From Nosema muscidifuracis (taxonomy: Eukaryota > Microsporidia > Nosematidae), in NCBI GenBank assembly GCA_028335825.1, contig JAIOKI010000003.1:62001-126000 (forward strand): 64,000 nt of DNA, in the 5' to 3' direction. The notes beneath the pieces were generated by a model. The model had not been told where the DNA came from, searched no databases, and saw only the letters and a program-made list of their open reading frames with translations. Every line of letters begins with the position of its first letter. Within the stretch, counting starts at the first letter, position 1. Of this stretch, positions 11,096 to 25,800 are shown in pieces. The position numbers and the translations under genes are program-made.

Positions 11096-14000
11096 AATTA
11101 AAACTCAAAATTCATTTATATATTTTCTTTATCATCTTAATTGATATTTTGATAATAAATTTAATTTTGTATTGCTGTCCGTACGAACTAAATAGATACT
11201 ATTTTTTAAAATATTTTATTATCGTTTTTTATGCTAAAATTTACTTCTTTTAGTATTTTTGTGATTAATCCACATTCATTAAAAAAGTATATTTTAAAGA
11301 GAAATTGATTTAGCTTTGTCTATAAAAAAAAGTAAATTCAATCTCTTAAGACTTCATGGAAGTGTCAGTCTTTTCATTTTTCAGATCTATATATGCATTT
11401 GAAGTTTGTTAAAATATCATTAAATTATGTATTAATTCTAGATTTATTATTGTAAAGAAATATTGAGTGATTGACATGAAGATCATAAATATGCATCTTT
11501 TATGATTTTATATATATTGTAAATTATGATCTTGTTATACTTTACTTACATATGCTCTTATTTCTACATTCATTGGGACAATATACTCTTGTACAAAGGT
11601 AATAAATTATTTAATACTTCTATGTTTGATTGAGTAAATAAATATATACTAAATATGATATTGCTTCTGTAATTTGATAAAATTTTAGATTTAATTTCCT
11701 AAATCAAATTCATATATTTAAATATTTGATCAATATTATTAAAATTATAGAATATATCAATCTAAAAGATATTTAGAAAAAATACAATTCTTCTTTATTT
11801 CTAGTAATATATATTTATAAATTATATAATTTTCTTCTCTACTTTCTATTAAATATTTTAACTTACCTTGATTAGTTTGTCATCATAATGAAACATACAA
11901 ATAGTTTTATTAAACAAGAAGAAAATGTCAATTGTAAGAATATATATGCTACTATGATTTATGAAATAATTATTTTTTCTCTATATGATATATGAAATTA
12001 AAGTTGTATGATTTTTATCTAATATCAATATAATTATTTAAAAATAGATAATCATCATTAACTTTGTAATTTTTTAATATCTTATACTGTATATAAAATT
12101 ATCTTCATCATGATGTAATGTATCATAAATCAATAGGTAAGTAATATTTACTTAGAAGTATCTCTTTGATTACAAATAACCCTGAGATAGATCTTCTGTA
12201 CTAAAAATAAATAGAATGTAAAAAGATAAAAAATGCAATATGGGTATGAATTTTATTAATTTATTTCTGACAATATATATTAAAAAGAAGAACATATGAA
12301 AAAATTTTATAAATCTTTTTTATATACAAAACTCTGTAGATGAATATTATTTTAATAATATAAGGAAATTAAAATTTTATCAAAATTGACTACAATTCTT
12401 TGATACTTGTTAAACTTCTTTTATTAGATATAATCAGTAATTTTCTACAATAAGAACAGATAAAATTTTAATTGTCTTTTTGTGGTATTAAATACAGGGA
12501 GACTTTATGAACTAAGTAAGTTCCTTAAGATGCTAATCTTTGAAAGCTAAATATGTAGGTTTGAAATTGGTGATTGTTTAGCCTGTGAGTTGAGACTGGT
12601 GTCTGTTTATGTTCTTATACATTGCAGCAAGTTAGATTTTTATAAATATATATGAATTAATTTATAAGAATAAAAGAAACTTATTTATTGGGAGGATTTT
12701 TATCACAAAGGTATTCTATTGTTTTATAGTTGATTACTATGAAAGTTCATTGATTAGCTATTTAAAAAGTAATCTTAAATATTTTATTTTTTTTATTTGT
12801 ATTTTTAATTTATAAATATATCATTTATTGTATTGCATAACTCATCCTACAATATATTTAATTATATCTGACCCTTGAAATAAAAACTAGTCCCTCATAA
12901 ACATATAAATAATGATTTTTATGTGAAATATCATCCTTAGAAAATAAATGATTTTATTGGATTTTCATATATGAATAATATTTTATATCTATCTATATAT
13001 TCTCTTAAATCATTAACATATATAAAAACATAAGAAATTCTAAAATATATAATTTTATCAATAATATAGTAGATGAATATATAATTTTATGCTATCTTCA
13101 TAATATTACAAAATTAAGAAGATAATAATTTTTTTATTATTCTCTTGTCTATCTAATTCATATATAAATAATTTACATTTATTTTTTTTTAATCCCAAAT
13201 AACAAAAATTTATTCCTGTTCTGAGAATGGAAACGTTTTATGTCTAGTCAACTGATAATTTTTATTTTTAAAAAAATTTACCCCAATATAATATTAAGAT
13301 ATGTATAGAGAATTTTAGAAATAGTGCAGGTTTTCCTCTAACAAATTTAAGAAATATTCTAAAAAAATAGTAATTTTAAACTATCAAATTTATAAGAAAA
13401 CTGAATTATAGTGATTGTTGGAACAAATGCTTAAATATGTCTACTCTGGTTAGGTTTAACTAATATACAAAAGAAAAGATGAATCCACTTAATATTATTA
13501 GAAACTTAAGTGAAGATGTTTATGTAGAATTATTTTTAGTTGAGATAAATGTATAAATAATGAAATCAGAAAGCTATATATTAAATCATGAGAAATACTA
13601 ATTATATTTTAGATGAACTTAATAACTAAGCATAGAAAATGTATATGTAATAATTAACGATTATTCATAAAGTTATATTAAGGAAATATCTTGAGAATGA
13701 ATGTAATTAGTACTGATAAAGACTTAGATCATAATTTTTGAAAATAAAATAATGTATAGATATGATAAGTTCATTAGCTTAGAGTACAAATCATTAGAAG
13801 TGATTAAGAAATTATGTAAATGATAGAAGAAAAAGGTATATTACACTACATTGTTATATTATGATTAAAAATGGATATATCACATCAAAATAGTCATGGT
13901 TCAATAATGTAAGACTAGTGCTCAGAAATAATGAAATAATATTTCGACAAATTGAATAAGCTAATGAAAAAGGATATTTATTTTTTTTGCTACACATAGA

Positions 14001-17000
14001 TAATATATTGTAAAGAACATTTTATAGATTTTTTATAACAAGACATATAAGTGGCATAGAAATAGTTGTATTGATACATACAGGTGATATAATAAATAAA
14101 TTTGATCAAGCTGATCTGATTGTAAATAACCCTAAAAATTATATTAAAACAGGTAGAGATCATAATGGCATTATTAAGAGTATATAGGAGATTAATAAAG
14201 AATTGTACAGATAAATTATATCTTTATAATAAGACGTGTGAAAATAAATTTAAATAAAGTGAAGGTTTAAAAAGATATTTCATATTCTAATAAAGGTCTA
14301 AGAGTAGTATTAAGTCATATATTAGATAATGAAGATACAAGCAGTAAAATTAAATCACTCATTTACATAAAAAAATGTTATGTGTATTGCTGAGAATAGA
14401 GTTTATAGTATTTACTGATCATGTGTCTTAGAAGCATTAACAGAATAATCACATGTCATGATTTGATGAAATTTATCTGTAGAATCAAAAACGAAATATC
14501 ACATGTTGATGTTTTCTCAAGTTTGGTGAATAATGAACATAAAGTGAAACTTGGAAATGTTGAATAAAATGAAATTTTTTAAGAGCTCATGGTAAGTTGG
14601 TTTAAAGAATTATAAAGCCAACATCTGAATAAATGAAGAAGTGACTAGAAAAATTCATTATGTGCAAGAAATATGGCATAATAAAAATTAATTGATTTAG
14701 ATATTTTCGTGAATTAAGCCAAGTAAGAATCTAGATTTTTATTCATTGGTTTATACAAGAAGTAAATCATTTTTCAATTAGTACAATATACAGATGAATT
14801 TAGATAATATTGACTAAATACATAGAAAATCTATTGTTCAAACCTTTATCTTTGACTGTAAAAATTAGAAAGTATATTTTAGAAGAGGAAATAATATCAC
14901 ACTACTTCTTTGTATCATTGTAATTCTAATATGAAATATATTGATAAATATTAGCTTAGATAATGTAATAAAAGTAGAAATATAGGGAAGATTTTTTTCA
15001 CTAATTTAAAAAGATTTAATATGGATTAAATATAAACTTTATTAAGATAAATGACGATCTAGATTTGTGAATGTGATGTTATTTTAAGTTTTGATGTATT
15101 TGTTAAAAATAGATTACTCATCAAGATTGATTGATACCTCTTAATTTCAAGTGTTGTGATGTGACCTTGTCATCGTAAAATATTTTTACTATAATCATTA
15201 TAATATCATTAAAGCTTATCATCAAATGTTTGAATTCTATAGAATTTGATTTAAAGATATTAAAGTTCATCTCGATTAGAGCATATATAATTTTTTAATC
15301 AAATAACACTACTAATAGATATATTAATTATAAAATTTTACCTTATAAATGTCTATTTATTGTTAATTAGATTTTTACTCTATATTATAATAATGTAAAA
15401 TTATGATAAATGAAATATTACGTATCTCTAACATGACAAGTCAAGGTGTATAAAATATTTTATATAGTTTAGTATATATGCTATTTATTTATTCACATTA
15501 TATCTTAATAATTTTTATACACCCTCACTTTATAATATCATAAATATATCCTTCGTTTAATTGATTTTTATAATTATAGATTTTACAAAAGTTGAATATT
15601 TACCTTTTTTACTTTAATTTACTAAGGTTATTCTTCCTTAGAAGTATTTTCTCTAATATAGATTTTTAATTAGATTTATGACGTGGATTGATTAAATGTT
15701 TTATTTATATGTGAGACGTAATCTGACATCTTCTAATTATTTTCTTACAGAATCTTAAATACAATAATGGTCATGTAATTTTGTAAATATAATTATTTTC
15801 ACACTCTATATCTGTAATTATATATTTTTCATCATGTGTATATTTGTGTTTATTAATTGTTAATATAATTGTAAATTCAATGGATTTGTTTGATATATTA
15901 AATGATAATAAATATAAAAGTATGTATTTTCTTTTTTATGTTTATATTTGAACTAATATTAAATTATACAATTATCTATGTCAGATTAATTTTATCTTTT
16001 TATTAGTCTTTTGAGTATAACATGCATATTTCTTATTCACTCATACTTTAATTTTTCAACATTTCTATTACATTTAATTTGACTCATAAAGCCCTTGAAT
16101 CTTCATCGAATATATCAATTCCAAGAATGATGCTTTTTTGATATTATTAAATGCTTTTGTATTATTTTTAATATCAATTAAATATAACTAAGATTCATCA
16201 TATATCTACACATTGTAATTTTTAATATCTTAGATGCCTAATTTGTTATCAATTTAAAAAATAGATTTTTAATTTTTTAATTAAACATTGATTTGTTTGT
16301 ATCTTAGTATGCTTACATCAATTTAAATAAAAATCTATATAGGTCTTTATCATATAGACACTAACCTATACACATAAAAAAATGATTTGTATATCAGAAT
16401 TTCACAATTCTAAATCTCTAAAAGAATCTTGAATCTATTGACATTTTTATTTCTGTCAGTGGGGTGTAATCGTATATTATACAGATCATCTTTAAAATTA
16501 TAAACTATTCTCATAATATTAGGTAATATATTTATATAACCATAAAGAAATTATTTAAGATGAAAATATTTATGTTTCTTTAAATGACTTATTTTATTCA
16601 GCCATGTAGCTTTTAAATGATAATTAAATATTTCATTAGTCTTTTTATTTCTTCTATATCTATATGTTCTTAATATTTTTTAACACATAAAATATTTAAT
16701 GATTCTACGATATTTTTGATAGAAAATCATGTTTCTGTAACCTTCATAATTTTATTCTTTTACATGATATTATTTCTTCTGTGTTTATCTTAAGATTATA
16801 TAAATCTCTTTTTTTTTTGATTCTTAACGCACATATTATTTTTTATGTTCGACTATATGAAGATTTTCGGCATTATAAAAATCAATTAATTTACCATGAG
16901 AGAAAATCTTTAAATATGAGATGATAATTAAATAAAAATACTTCTGATAAGTTATTTGAATATTGTGCTTATTGATTCAATTGACTAACCGAATTCTATA

Positions 17001-18375
17001 ATTTAACATTTAATACAGCTATAATAATCACTCATATTTAATTTTTATTACCTTTATAAATTCAAATTACGTCTTTTATATATAGCTATTCCTTATAGGT
17101 GTACTACATTCTATCATCTAGAGAGTGTTAATTGAATATATGATTCATTTATAACCTATTAGGCAAAAATTATCAGAATCTTTTTAAAGATTTTATATGA
17201 TGTTAATTAAAATTAAACGTATAATTTTATTTTAACTTGTAAACATATAATGACGCACTATCTAACTTAAAAGTGGTATATTTTAACTATTTCAATGATG
17301 TATGTAATAAGAAATTTTTGATTTTACGACACTAATCTTTTCATGAGGATATATACAAAATCATTAGAAAACTAGTAATATGAAGAGAACAAAATCTATT
17401 TTTTGGAAATACGAGAAATAATATTTTGAGTAAAAAGAATAGCTAAATATTATATATTTAAGATAGGATTATGAATTATGATCATAAGAGCTAATAACGA
17501 GATAAATATTAATATTATCTAATTAAACTTTTTATCAAGTTATTTTACTATACATCTTAAAAGTCAATATAAAATATAAAAAAGATGATATTTTTTATAG
17601 AAAATTAATAAATTTTCTACTAAAATGATAATATGTTTTAGTTTTTATAACTCTTCTATACATAAATATATTTTTTATTAATTTCTTAAATCTTCATTTA
17701 GATGTACATGTCTATTTATACAGATCATTAATATTATGACTCAGTATTTATTTATTCATGTCATGATTTATAAATTTTTTGATAGATGAGATATTGAACA
17801 TCACATATTATTAATGTCAATTATTTTCATTATTTTGTAATATTTTAATAGTTCAATGAATATGTAAAATAATTACCAAAAGATGAAATAATACAGTTTA
17901 ATATAAATTCTTAGATATATTAAGCATATAATATTATCCTTTAAATAAAAATAAAATTAGTACTATTTATGATAAGCATATTCTGTTCTTCACTTCTTTT
18001 ATCTCCTATATTTACACAACTAGTTGATAGAAATATGAGTAAAGCATCTTTAAGAAACATTTAATGTTAAAATCTATGAGATTATACAAGGTTCTTTTGA
18101 TATAACAGAAAATGATTATATGCCTATTTATAGGAAAATATCATAGACTAGTTATTTGTATGGAATAATTGTAGATTTAAGTAAATTAATTATCTTGATG
18201 ATATGCATTTATACTCAATTTTTATTATCTTAATTGATGGAATTAGTCAATGATACTCTAAAGATTTTATATATGATATAAAAAACAACAAGATTGCGCT
18301 TGCAAGAAGATAATATAAAGATTCTTTCTATATAAATTATTTTATTGGTATATCTTTTTTTTATCAATATGTAAT
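11096..18375. other. 7.3-kb gene desert with one degenerate coding-like stretch
   Basis: No intact gene is visible. The stretch from about 13480 to 14700 is purine-rich on the plus strand and holds short open runs that read like decayed protein, for example V-L-I-H-T-G-D-I-I-N-K-F-D-Q-A-D near 14065 and N-Y-I-K-T-G-R-D-H-N-G-I-I near 14137, broken by many stops. No family could be assigned. The patch 12480-12620 is locally less AT-rich but has no recognised content. The stretch 15100-17200 is pyrimidine-rich without usable frames. Confidence 0.5.
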
Positions 18376-18526
18376 TTTTGGGGACTGATACGTCTATAAA
18401 GAAACAAAGTCAATTACTTGGATCAGTTTAAGTTTTCTTGCTGATTTAATTTATCAGTCTAAATAATTATAAAAAGGAACCCCAGAAGAATAAATATGTT
18501 TTTCAGCAACAATTCTTCATACAACA
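18376..18526 (+). mobile_element. Solo LTR fossil, retrotransposon LTR family (old copy)
   Basis: This 151-bp segment aligns end to end with 63113-63263 and is roughly nine-tenths identical. The better-kept copy has the TGTTG...CAACA ends of LTR retrotransposon long terminal repeats, often seen in Ty1 and Ty3 groups. Here the left end is degraded and no matching target duplication is seen, so this copy is the older one. No internal retrotransposon region adjoins it. The orientation given is that of the alignment, not of proven transcription. Confidence 0.75.
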
Positions 18527-18773
18527 CAAAGGAAACAATATGAAAAAGAATATATTTGTATTCTATTTTATACAAGATATAAATATTTTCTGTAATAACT
18601 CAATTAATTACCATCAATACTGTTAATTAGATTTAATCCAATAATTCATCTTGCTCACCATTTAATTTTTGGTTGTAGAGCATAAAAAAATAAATACAAA
18701 ATATTAGTATATGGCTATAATTACTAAATACTCTATTTTTATTTAATAAATAGTTAAAATTAAAATAAATTGT

Positions 18774-20439
18774 TTAATTAATATTTTTTTTATGATCATC
18801 TAACAATTTATAAATATCATCATAAATAACTTCAGTCTGATTGTTGCCATTTTTATATTTAATTAAATTCATTAATTCCGATTTAATATCTTTAAATATT
18901 AACGAATAAATATTGATATAATCTTTAGAGTTTTTTTCTTTAAGATAAAACTTGGAATAGAATTGATTTATGCAAAATATAATGTGATCAAAAGTATTCT
19001 TCAATTTATTTTTTACACTTTCGAAGAAATTAAATAACATCACTGTATCATTAGAAATATTATCTTTATTTTTTTTTTTCTCGTACATATCACACATTTC
19101 AAAATACATTGATAGATCAAAAAAGACACTTGAAATATTATCAGGTTTATAGCTAATTTCATCAATGATAAACTGAGAAAGTTTTTCGTAATATTCAGAT
19201 TCAGAATTATCATTTTCTTTGATTAATTTAGGATTAACGTAATCAAGATTTAGTTTATTATTACATTTTTCAACTAAATCTAAGGTGAATAGAATTTCAT
19301 ACATTATCAAATTTCTAGATTTTCCTTTATTAGATAAAATATTTATTAAAATATCCTTGTATAAATTACTATCTTTTATAAGGTAAAAAAATCTTAAAAT
19401 ACTTTCAATATTTTCTACGCTGCTATTTTGACAAGTTTCGAAAAAAAATCTTTATTTCTTCAAAAACATCTTCATCGATACAATTATTGTTTTTGAAATA
19501 AGAATACCAATTCGTAAATATTTTATCATTAAATAATCTTACTTGAAGATTTTGATCTTATTTTTTACTAGAGTTAGCTAAAGACTCATTATGGTTTAAA
19601 GTATCATCTTGAACAAATACACCATTTTCATTAGATTCTGTTATTTTTCTGCATTTATCAAATTTTTTTGCTCTTGACTTAACTATATCATCTTTCATAT
19701 CAATATAAATACGGGAAATATTTATTAATGATGATAATCGTAATATTTCGTTTAATTTTTCATCCTTATAATTAGAATACTTTTTGATATGATACTCTAG
19801 ATATTTTTTGTAATTAAATTCATTCATGTCAATACTGTATATAAATGTATTTTTACTATCTTGAGTTAATCTAAAATTTAAATCAAAATAATCACAACCT
19901 TTTAAATAGCTTAGATTAGAATATGATTTTCTATTATTGTATGAGTTTTTTGAAAATGAATTATTTTTCACGTCTTTATTGTATATTAAATATGACTTAG
20001 TAACTTTATTATAATTAATAAAACGAGAATAATTTGAAAGATTTTTAATTAAATTATAGATTAGATCTTTATATTTAATAGTTTCCTTATTTTTAACAAT
20101 ATAAAAAAACTTATCTATATCAGAAAATCAGTGATTTACGGATCTTTAGTACATGCATTGGAAGATTACAGTCTTTGCTTATAAATACAAAATCTCCTGA
20201 ATCAGTTTTCTTTGAAATAATTTAAAAACCTCTCGTATTTCTTTTTCAAATTATCATTTTTCATCTAAATCATCTAAAAACTTCTTGTATTTATTTTTCA
20301 AATTATCTTTTTGCTTCGAAATTTCTTTTTTCAAATTATCAGCTTTCTTCGAAATTACTTTAGATAAACTTTTTCGTTTTTCTTTTTTCAAATCAGATGT
20401 AGCAATTGATATTAAATATAGTAAAGCAAAAAATTTCAT
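18774..20439 (-). pseudogene. Broken family A secreted protein gene
   Basis: The gene begins at the ATG at 20439, four bases after a CCCC run, with a signal peptide (MKFFALLYLISIATS) and a lysine-rich stretch carrying two D-N-L-K-[KN] repeats; that frame ends at 20254. Further on, 19971-19558 contains the family A landmark F-I-Y-S-I-D-M-N-E-F-N-Y-K-K-Y, and 19310-18774 contains Y-F-E-M-C-D, matching Y-F-E-L-C-D in the intact copies. Between them, N-W-Y-S-Y-F corresponds to N-S-I-C-Y-L. The pieces are in order and span about the length of a 541-codon gene. At least three breaks occur, one at an A8 run near 19441-19448 and one stop at 19558. The long open pieces suggest recent death, or sequencing errors in runs. 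The lysine-rich N-terminus is not seen in the other copies. Confidence 0.8.
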
Positions 20440-20442
20440 GAT

Positions 20443-20446
20443 GGGG
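20443..20446 (-). promoter_or_regulatory. CCCC motif before the 20439 start
   Basis: Reading on the minus strand, CCCC stands four bases (CATC places the ATG) before the ATG at 20439 and follows a T run. It is the microsporidian C-rich start-proximal element and decides this start over the upstream TTG. Confidence 0.6.
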
Positions 20447-22838
20447 TAAAAAAATTTCAAATTTATATTTTTAAAAATAAATTAATTTTTTTTTTAATTT
20501 AAAATTGACAAATAAAAAATCATAGATATGTTAGAAATAAAGAAATAAAGAAATAAAGAATTCTTATTTTTAATTTAAAAACTATAAGAATATATTTTTG
20601 CAATTTTTTATTGTAGTTAGAAAATAATAAATATATCATAATTAATATAATATTTTATTTTTATGTAATTGTTGTGTAATTTTAATTTACAAATAAAAAT
20701 TTATCATTTAAATTAAAAATATATCAAACATTTATATATGTCAGATACAGAGATAATAATTTTCTTTTTGTCTTCAGAATGCTTATGATTAAAGAAATTA
20801 AATTTTATAAATTCAAGATGTTTGATTGATAATGATAAATTAAAAATTACGTATTTAAATTCTGATTTTATAATTTATAATTTGAGACACTGTAGATAAT
20901 CCAATAAATTATATAACAATAATGATTGATAATTTAAATACTTTATTATTTTTAGAAGAGTAGAATTTCATCTTCTATTTATAGTTGATTATACATAGAT
21001 AAATTGATTGTTTCAAAGTATTGTACTAATATTAAACATATATTTAATATGAAGTGAGTAATTTTAAAAATATAATTTTTTAACTTAAATTAATAATTCA
21101 CATTTCTAAAAATTACCAGCCAAAGTTAAAAATTCAATATTTAATAGGTATGAATATTGTGCACATAAATGTTACGTTATATCAAGACCAAACAAAGAAA
21201 ATTGGAATGATCCTTCTACAATTTGAATAAAATAAAAATTTTAATTATCATCTTACGAAAAAACTACGTGGTCATAACAAAATTTTTATATAATAATATA
21301 ACATAACAGGATATTTTTTGTATTTATTTGTAAAGAAATTCATTATTATGTTTCTTTTTATTAATGCTCTAAACTTATTATGAGCTACTTGCACATGAAT
21401 TCTGTTGATGCAGAATTTAATCATTATTCTATATAATATAATTACTTAGTCCTAAATGCCATTCGAATTGATTTTATGAGAATGCTTGTTATTATACCAG
21501 ATTTTGTTTTTAACATATTTTTGATAACTACAGTACAGTAACCATACATTCTTTGTTAATATTATTTATTGATTTTCCAAAATGTCAAATAAATTGCCCT
21601 TTTATTATGAATTTCTATTGGATAAACAAAATAAAGGAAATGAAATCTTATACATATATTATTACATCTATAGACAAAGAGGACAATGTACCAATAGAAA
21701 AATTTATTGCCAATTCTTTAATTTATATCGTAATGCAAAAGCTAAAACTTTTGATGTTGACTTATTAAATCAAGTTTTGTGTATATACACACTACTGAAT
21801 TCTTAAATTGTAAATTAAAAGCAATACTTGCTGATTCATTATTTGTATAAGCTACATTATAGGTTGATTTATGAAACAATGACAAGAATTGTATTATTCG
21901 TACTAGTCTCTATGTATGGATTGAAGTCTGATTGTATGCCATTTACAAGTATTTTAGATTAAGATAATTTTGATATTACTGAATTTTACTTACCAGATGG
22001 CAAAAGCTTCATCTTATTTGTGGATAAAAGATGGTCGTTGTTTGTGATATAGAATATTTATGAAGGTTTTCTTCAAGTAGTTTCTATTAGTACATATCAT
22101 ACCTAGATATTATAAATGACATAGCTTTCTCATGATCTATTGTTTTCTATTTTATAAAACTTATTTTAATGTCTTTAGTCTAGAAATCATTTAGTAGATT
22201 TTGAAGAAGTCTATAATTTGCTTAGATATGGGTTTTTTTCACTTTGGACAAGCTATATGGTTAGACATTGTTATTAATTGAAATAATAGTGGAAGAAGTG
22301 TCAAGAATATAATGATTTCTTTTTTTATATAATATAAAGAGGAACATTATTTTGAAGATAGTATTTTATGTATCTAAATATCTATCTGTTAATAGGTATA
22401 ATTATAAGAGTCATAAACCAACTAATTAATAAATTAACTTAAAATGATTTTACAGAAGCAGGCAAAGATAATCTTATAAATATATAAAATTTAATCTATG
22501 AGTAATTATATTTTCTTAAGTATTTTTAATTTAACAAAAAAAATATATTCTGAAAAATAAATTAAATATAAAATTAAAGAGATGTATTAATCTTATTTAT
22601 AATAATTAATAAAGTACAAACTTTAAGAGAATATTCTAAGTTTTACATAAAGAGATATAATACTTAAAAGAAATATTTATTTTTCTGCATACTACTCAAA
22701 TAACATCTATGAAAAACTTTTTATATTATAAAAATTATAATATATTTTATCTATGTAGAGTAAATTCTTGATATATGCTTAATAAATAATTTTTACTAAA
22801 CATCAGATCATGTAAAATTTATTATTTTATTCATGTTA
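20447..22838. other. Intergenic region left of the LINE; no supported gene
   Basis: Contains the 8-bp microsatellite at 20534-20560 and AT-rich spacer. A 74-codon open frame at 21582-21806 (M-S-N-K-L-P-F-Y-Y-E-F) and an overlapping 71-codon frame have slightly protein-like composition and may be the relic of something older, but neither has a recognisable motif, a convincing start or a paralogue here. Confidence 0.45.
20534..20560. repeat. Microsatellite GAAATAAA, about 3.4 units
   Basis: Three perfect tandem copies of GAAATAAA plus a partial GAA, lying about 95 bp upstream of the start of the minus-strand family A pseudogene. Confidence 0.85.
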
Positions 22839-22851
22839 TGTAATACAGATA
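22839..22851. repeat. LINE target-site duplication, 3' side
   Basis: TGTAATACAGATA, identical to 26431-26443. The pair brackets the LINE and marks the insertion site. Confidence 0.85.
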
Positions 22852-25800
22852 TATAATTAAATTTAATGAGTTATTTGTTTCTGCTCAGAATCGTTCAATA
22901 GTCAGGTTGATATCATTTGGCAGGTCTAGCCCTTCACAGTTCTTGTTTACTGTGGTATTTTTACCGCTCAAAAGCTCAATTATTACTTTTGGCTCGTCCC
23001 CTGTTACTTTCCTGTCTTCAGCAGTTGCCTTCCCAGCTAGTGCACTTACGGCTCTAACCACTTCTTCCTCTCCTGCATCTTCCTGGTCATATCCTCGTCT
23101 TCGATCCAAAGAGATAGACTCTAAGGTCTTCTTCAGTACAATAGACTGGATGTATGCTTCTAGGAAGGGTAGGATTTCCAGCTCCCTGATATACTTCTGG
23201 TGGTATTTGGTTACCACTCCATCCCATTTCATGACATAAGGAACTATTCTTGTTCGAGATTTATGAATTAATCCCAATTCATTTGCAAGAAGATCGTATT
23301 TTCTAAGTTTCTCATTCTCAACTATTGTAAGTCGATCCTGGTTGGTAATACCAACTTCCACTATTAATATCTCTTTCTTCTTCTTGTCAAATACAAGAAT
23401 ATCAGGCTTATTATGGCTAACTTTAATACTAGTTGATACTCTTGTGTCCACTCGTATCTCAGCTCTTTCATTCTCAATTATTTCTTGTACTGAGTGGCCA
23501 CGTATCTTATTAGTCTTCTTAAAGCCATATTTCTTGCATAGTAAGAGATGAATACATCTAACTACCTCGTTGTGTCGCTTCATATAATCAAAACCCAACA
23601 TTCGATCACATTTGGTAGCCAGATGATCCACGGTCTTCCTATGAGATCCACAGTGGGGGCATTGCCCTTCCTGTCCACAGAATATATTCCTATCCTGCAG
23701 GAAGCAATAAATTGCCTCGGATCTAGCCTGGTTGTTCCCTTTTACCAGCCAGGTAGAGGAGTCCCTGATGCTCACTAATTCATTCCCTTTAGCTTTAAAC
23801 AACTTTCCATGGTTGGTTCTTTTACCTATTTCGTTGTAAAGCGCCGTTCTTTGGGCTTCTCTTAGCATCTTGTGGGTTATCTCCCCTGCAAAGTTATACC
23901 TTGCTTTGAGGTACTCCCTGATAGTAAAGAGATGAGACTTGGTCTCTTCTTCTACTTTTAGTATTGCTGCTCGTCTAGGTGAACTATTTCTAGATTCATC
24001 CAGTGACTTGTAGATAGATAGAAGCATATTCTCACTTCTATCTTCAATACTTATGAGTCCTCTCCCCATTTCAGATCTAGGGAGGTATAATCTTTCCTTA
24101 CAGGCTGGCTGTAGATGGATTTGGTACTTAATTAGTACCTGTCGGATATCAAAATCAAGACTTTTAAAATCTGCTGGTTCTAGTTTTAGAAGGCCAACAT
24201 GGTAGTTTATCACTGATATTGCATGCTCATTAATAGCTCGAATCATATTCTTGCCATTTAATTTAGTTTTGCACAGCTTCTCTACCCTTTGTAAGATCTC
24301 ACTTCTTACTTTTTCAAAAGTCTCTCTTTTGACAGTACTAGAGGGATCCTCTGTAATTCCAAGGTATTTATATCCTTGGTGACCCTCCAGCACAACTGCA
24401 TCATCGCTACATTCTATACAGTTAGTTGCAGACTTACTTTTGTTCATCTCTAAACCTACAGCTGAGAAAAACTTTTTGGTTTCCTCGTTCATTAATTTAA
24501 GAACAACTTCGGTCTCTGCAAGGAGCTTAAGATCATCAATAAACAGAAGATGGTTTGTTATGAACACACTATCGTGAGTAAGTATTCCTACTTTTGGAAA
24601 TGTTGAATTCAGTTTCCTGCTCAGCGGGTCCATACATAGTACAAACAAAAGGGGTGACAAGGAGTCTCCTTGTAATATGCCCCTTTCGATCTTCTTAGTC
24701 ATTATCGTTTCTGATTTTGACTTTATCTCAATGTGCCACTTTTTAACTGTAGCTTCTAGGAATGTTCCGATCCATTGAGGGAGATTTAACTTGCTAATAC
24801 ATGCTAATAGATATTCGTGATCTACAGAGTCGTAGGCCTTTTTAACATCTATCCACATGGTCTTTAGCTTGTTTCCATGCTCCTTATTGACTGCTATGTT
24901 TATCATAGCTTGCTCCTTAGCTCCCTGCACTTGTCTAACTGTCCCTAACTGGTTCTCTGCTAGCAGTCCTCTACTTTCAACAATTAATTGCATCACTTTA
25001 GTGGTACACTTCGTCGTCAATTTATAGAGGTTTGACATACAGGTTATTGGCCTGAATTCACTACCATTTGTTGGGTTACCTTTCGGTAGTAGGTAAGTAA
25101 TCCCCTTATAGAACCAAGATTCGGGTTCTTTCCCATCCAGGCATATTTCCTTAACAATATTGTAGAGGAAAGGATGTAGAGCTTCACACTTCTTAATGAA
25201 GAAGTTAAAGATCCCATCACATCCTGCAGCCTTCCAGTTTGGCAGATATTTAACAATATCCACAAACTCTTCAAAGGTTGGAAAAGTGATCTGCTCTTGA
25301 TCATCAGGCAGGTACTCTAAGAGATATTCCCCAAAACTATTGCAGTTATTGGGTTGTTCTTTCTTATTCCACATAGTAGACCAGAAAGAGCAAATATCAT
25401 CTTTACTCACATTATGAGCGACCTCTTTGGCACCTCCAAGGTTTCTATAGAAGTTGCATCTATAGAGCTCAAAGTTTTGATTTTCGCGTCTATACTCTCT
25501 GCGTCGGTCTGCGACTTCCAGTTTTCTTGAGTATATCGCTTTTCTCTCGTTGAAGATTGCAATATCTTCAGAAGTATCTTGCTTTAAACATGCTAGCATG
25601 TTTAGTTCTCGCATGATCTTCTTAGCTTTGCGCTTTTCTTCATTTGAAAGCTTATCAAATGCCCTGACCTTTTCAAGGAGCTTAACCTTGTCTTCAATAT
25701 CAGCAATCTTTTCCAAGATGCTCTCTTTCCAAACAGAAGGCTTAGATTCCTTTTTGGTCATCTCCTGATAGCAGATCTGCGCAGCTTGCAGTATCCTTGC

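Noticed and set aside
12480-12620. tRNA or other RNA gene in the locally less AT-rich patch
   Set aside because: No cloverleaf, A/B box or convincing long stem could be drawn by eye.
21553-21806. Two overlapping short plus-strand frames as a gene
   Set aside because: No motif, no start context, no paralogue, and the two frames contradict each other; left as spacer with possible relic.
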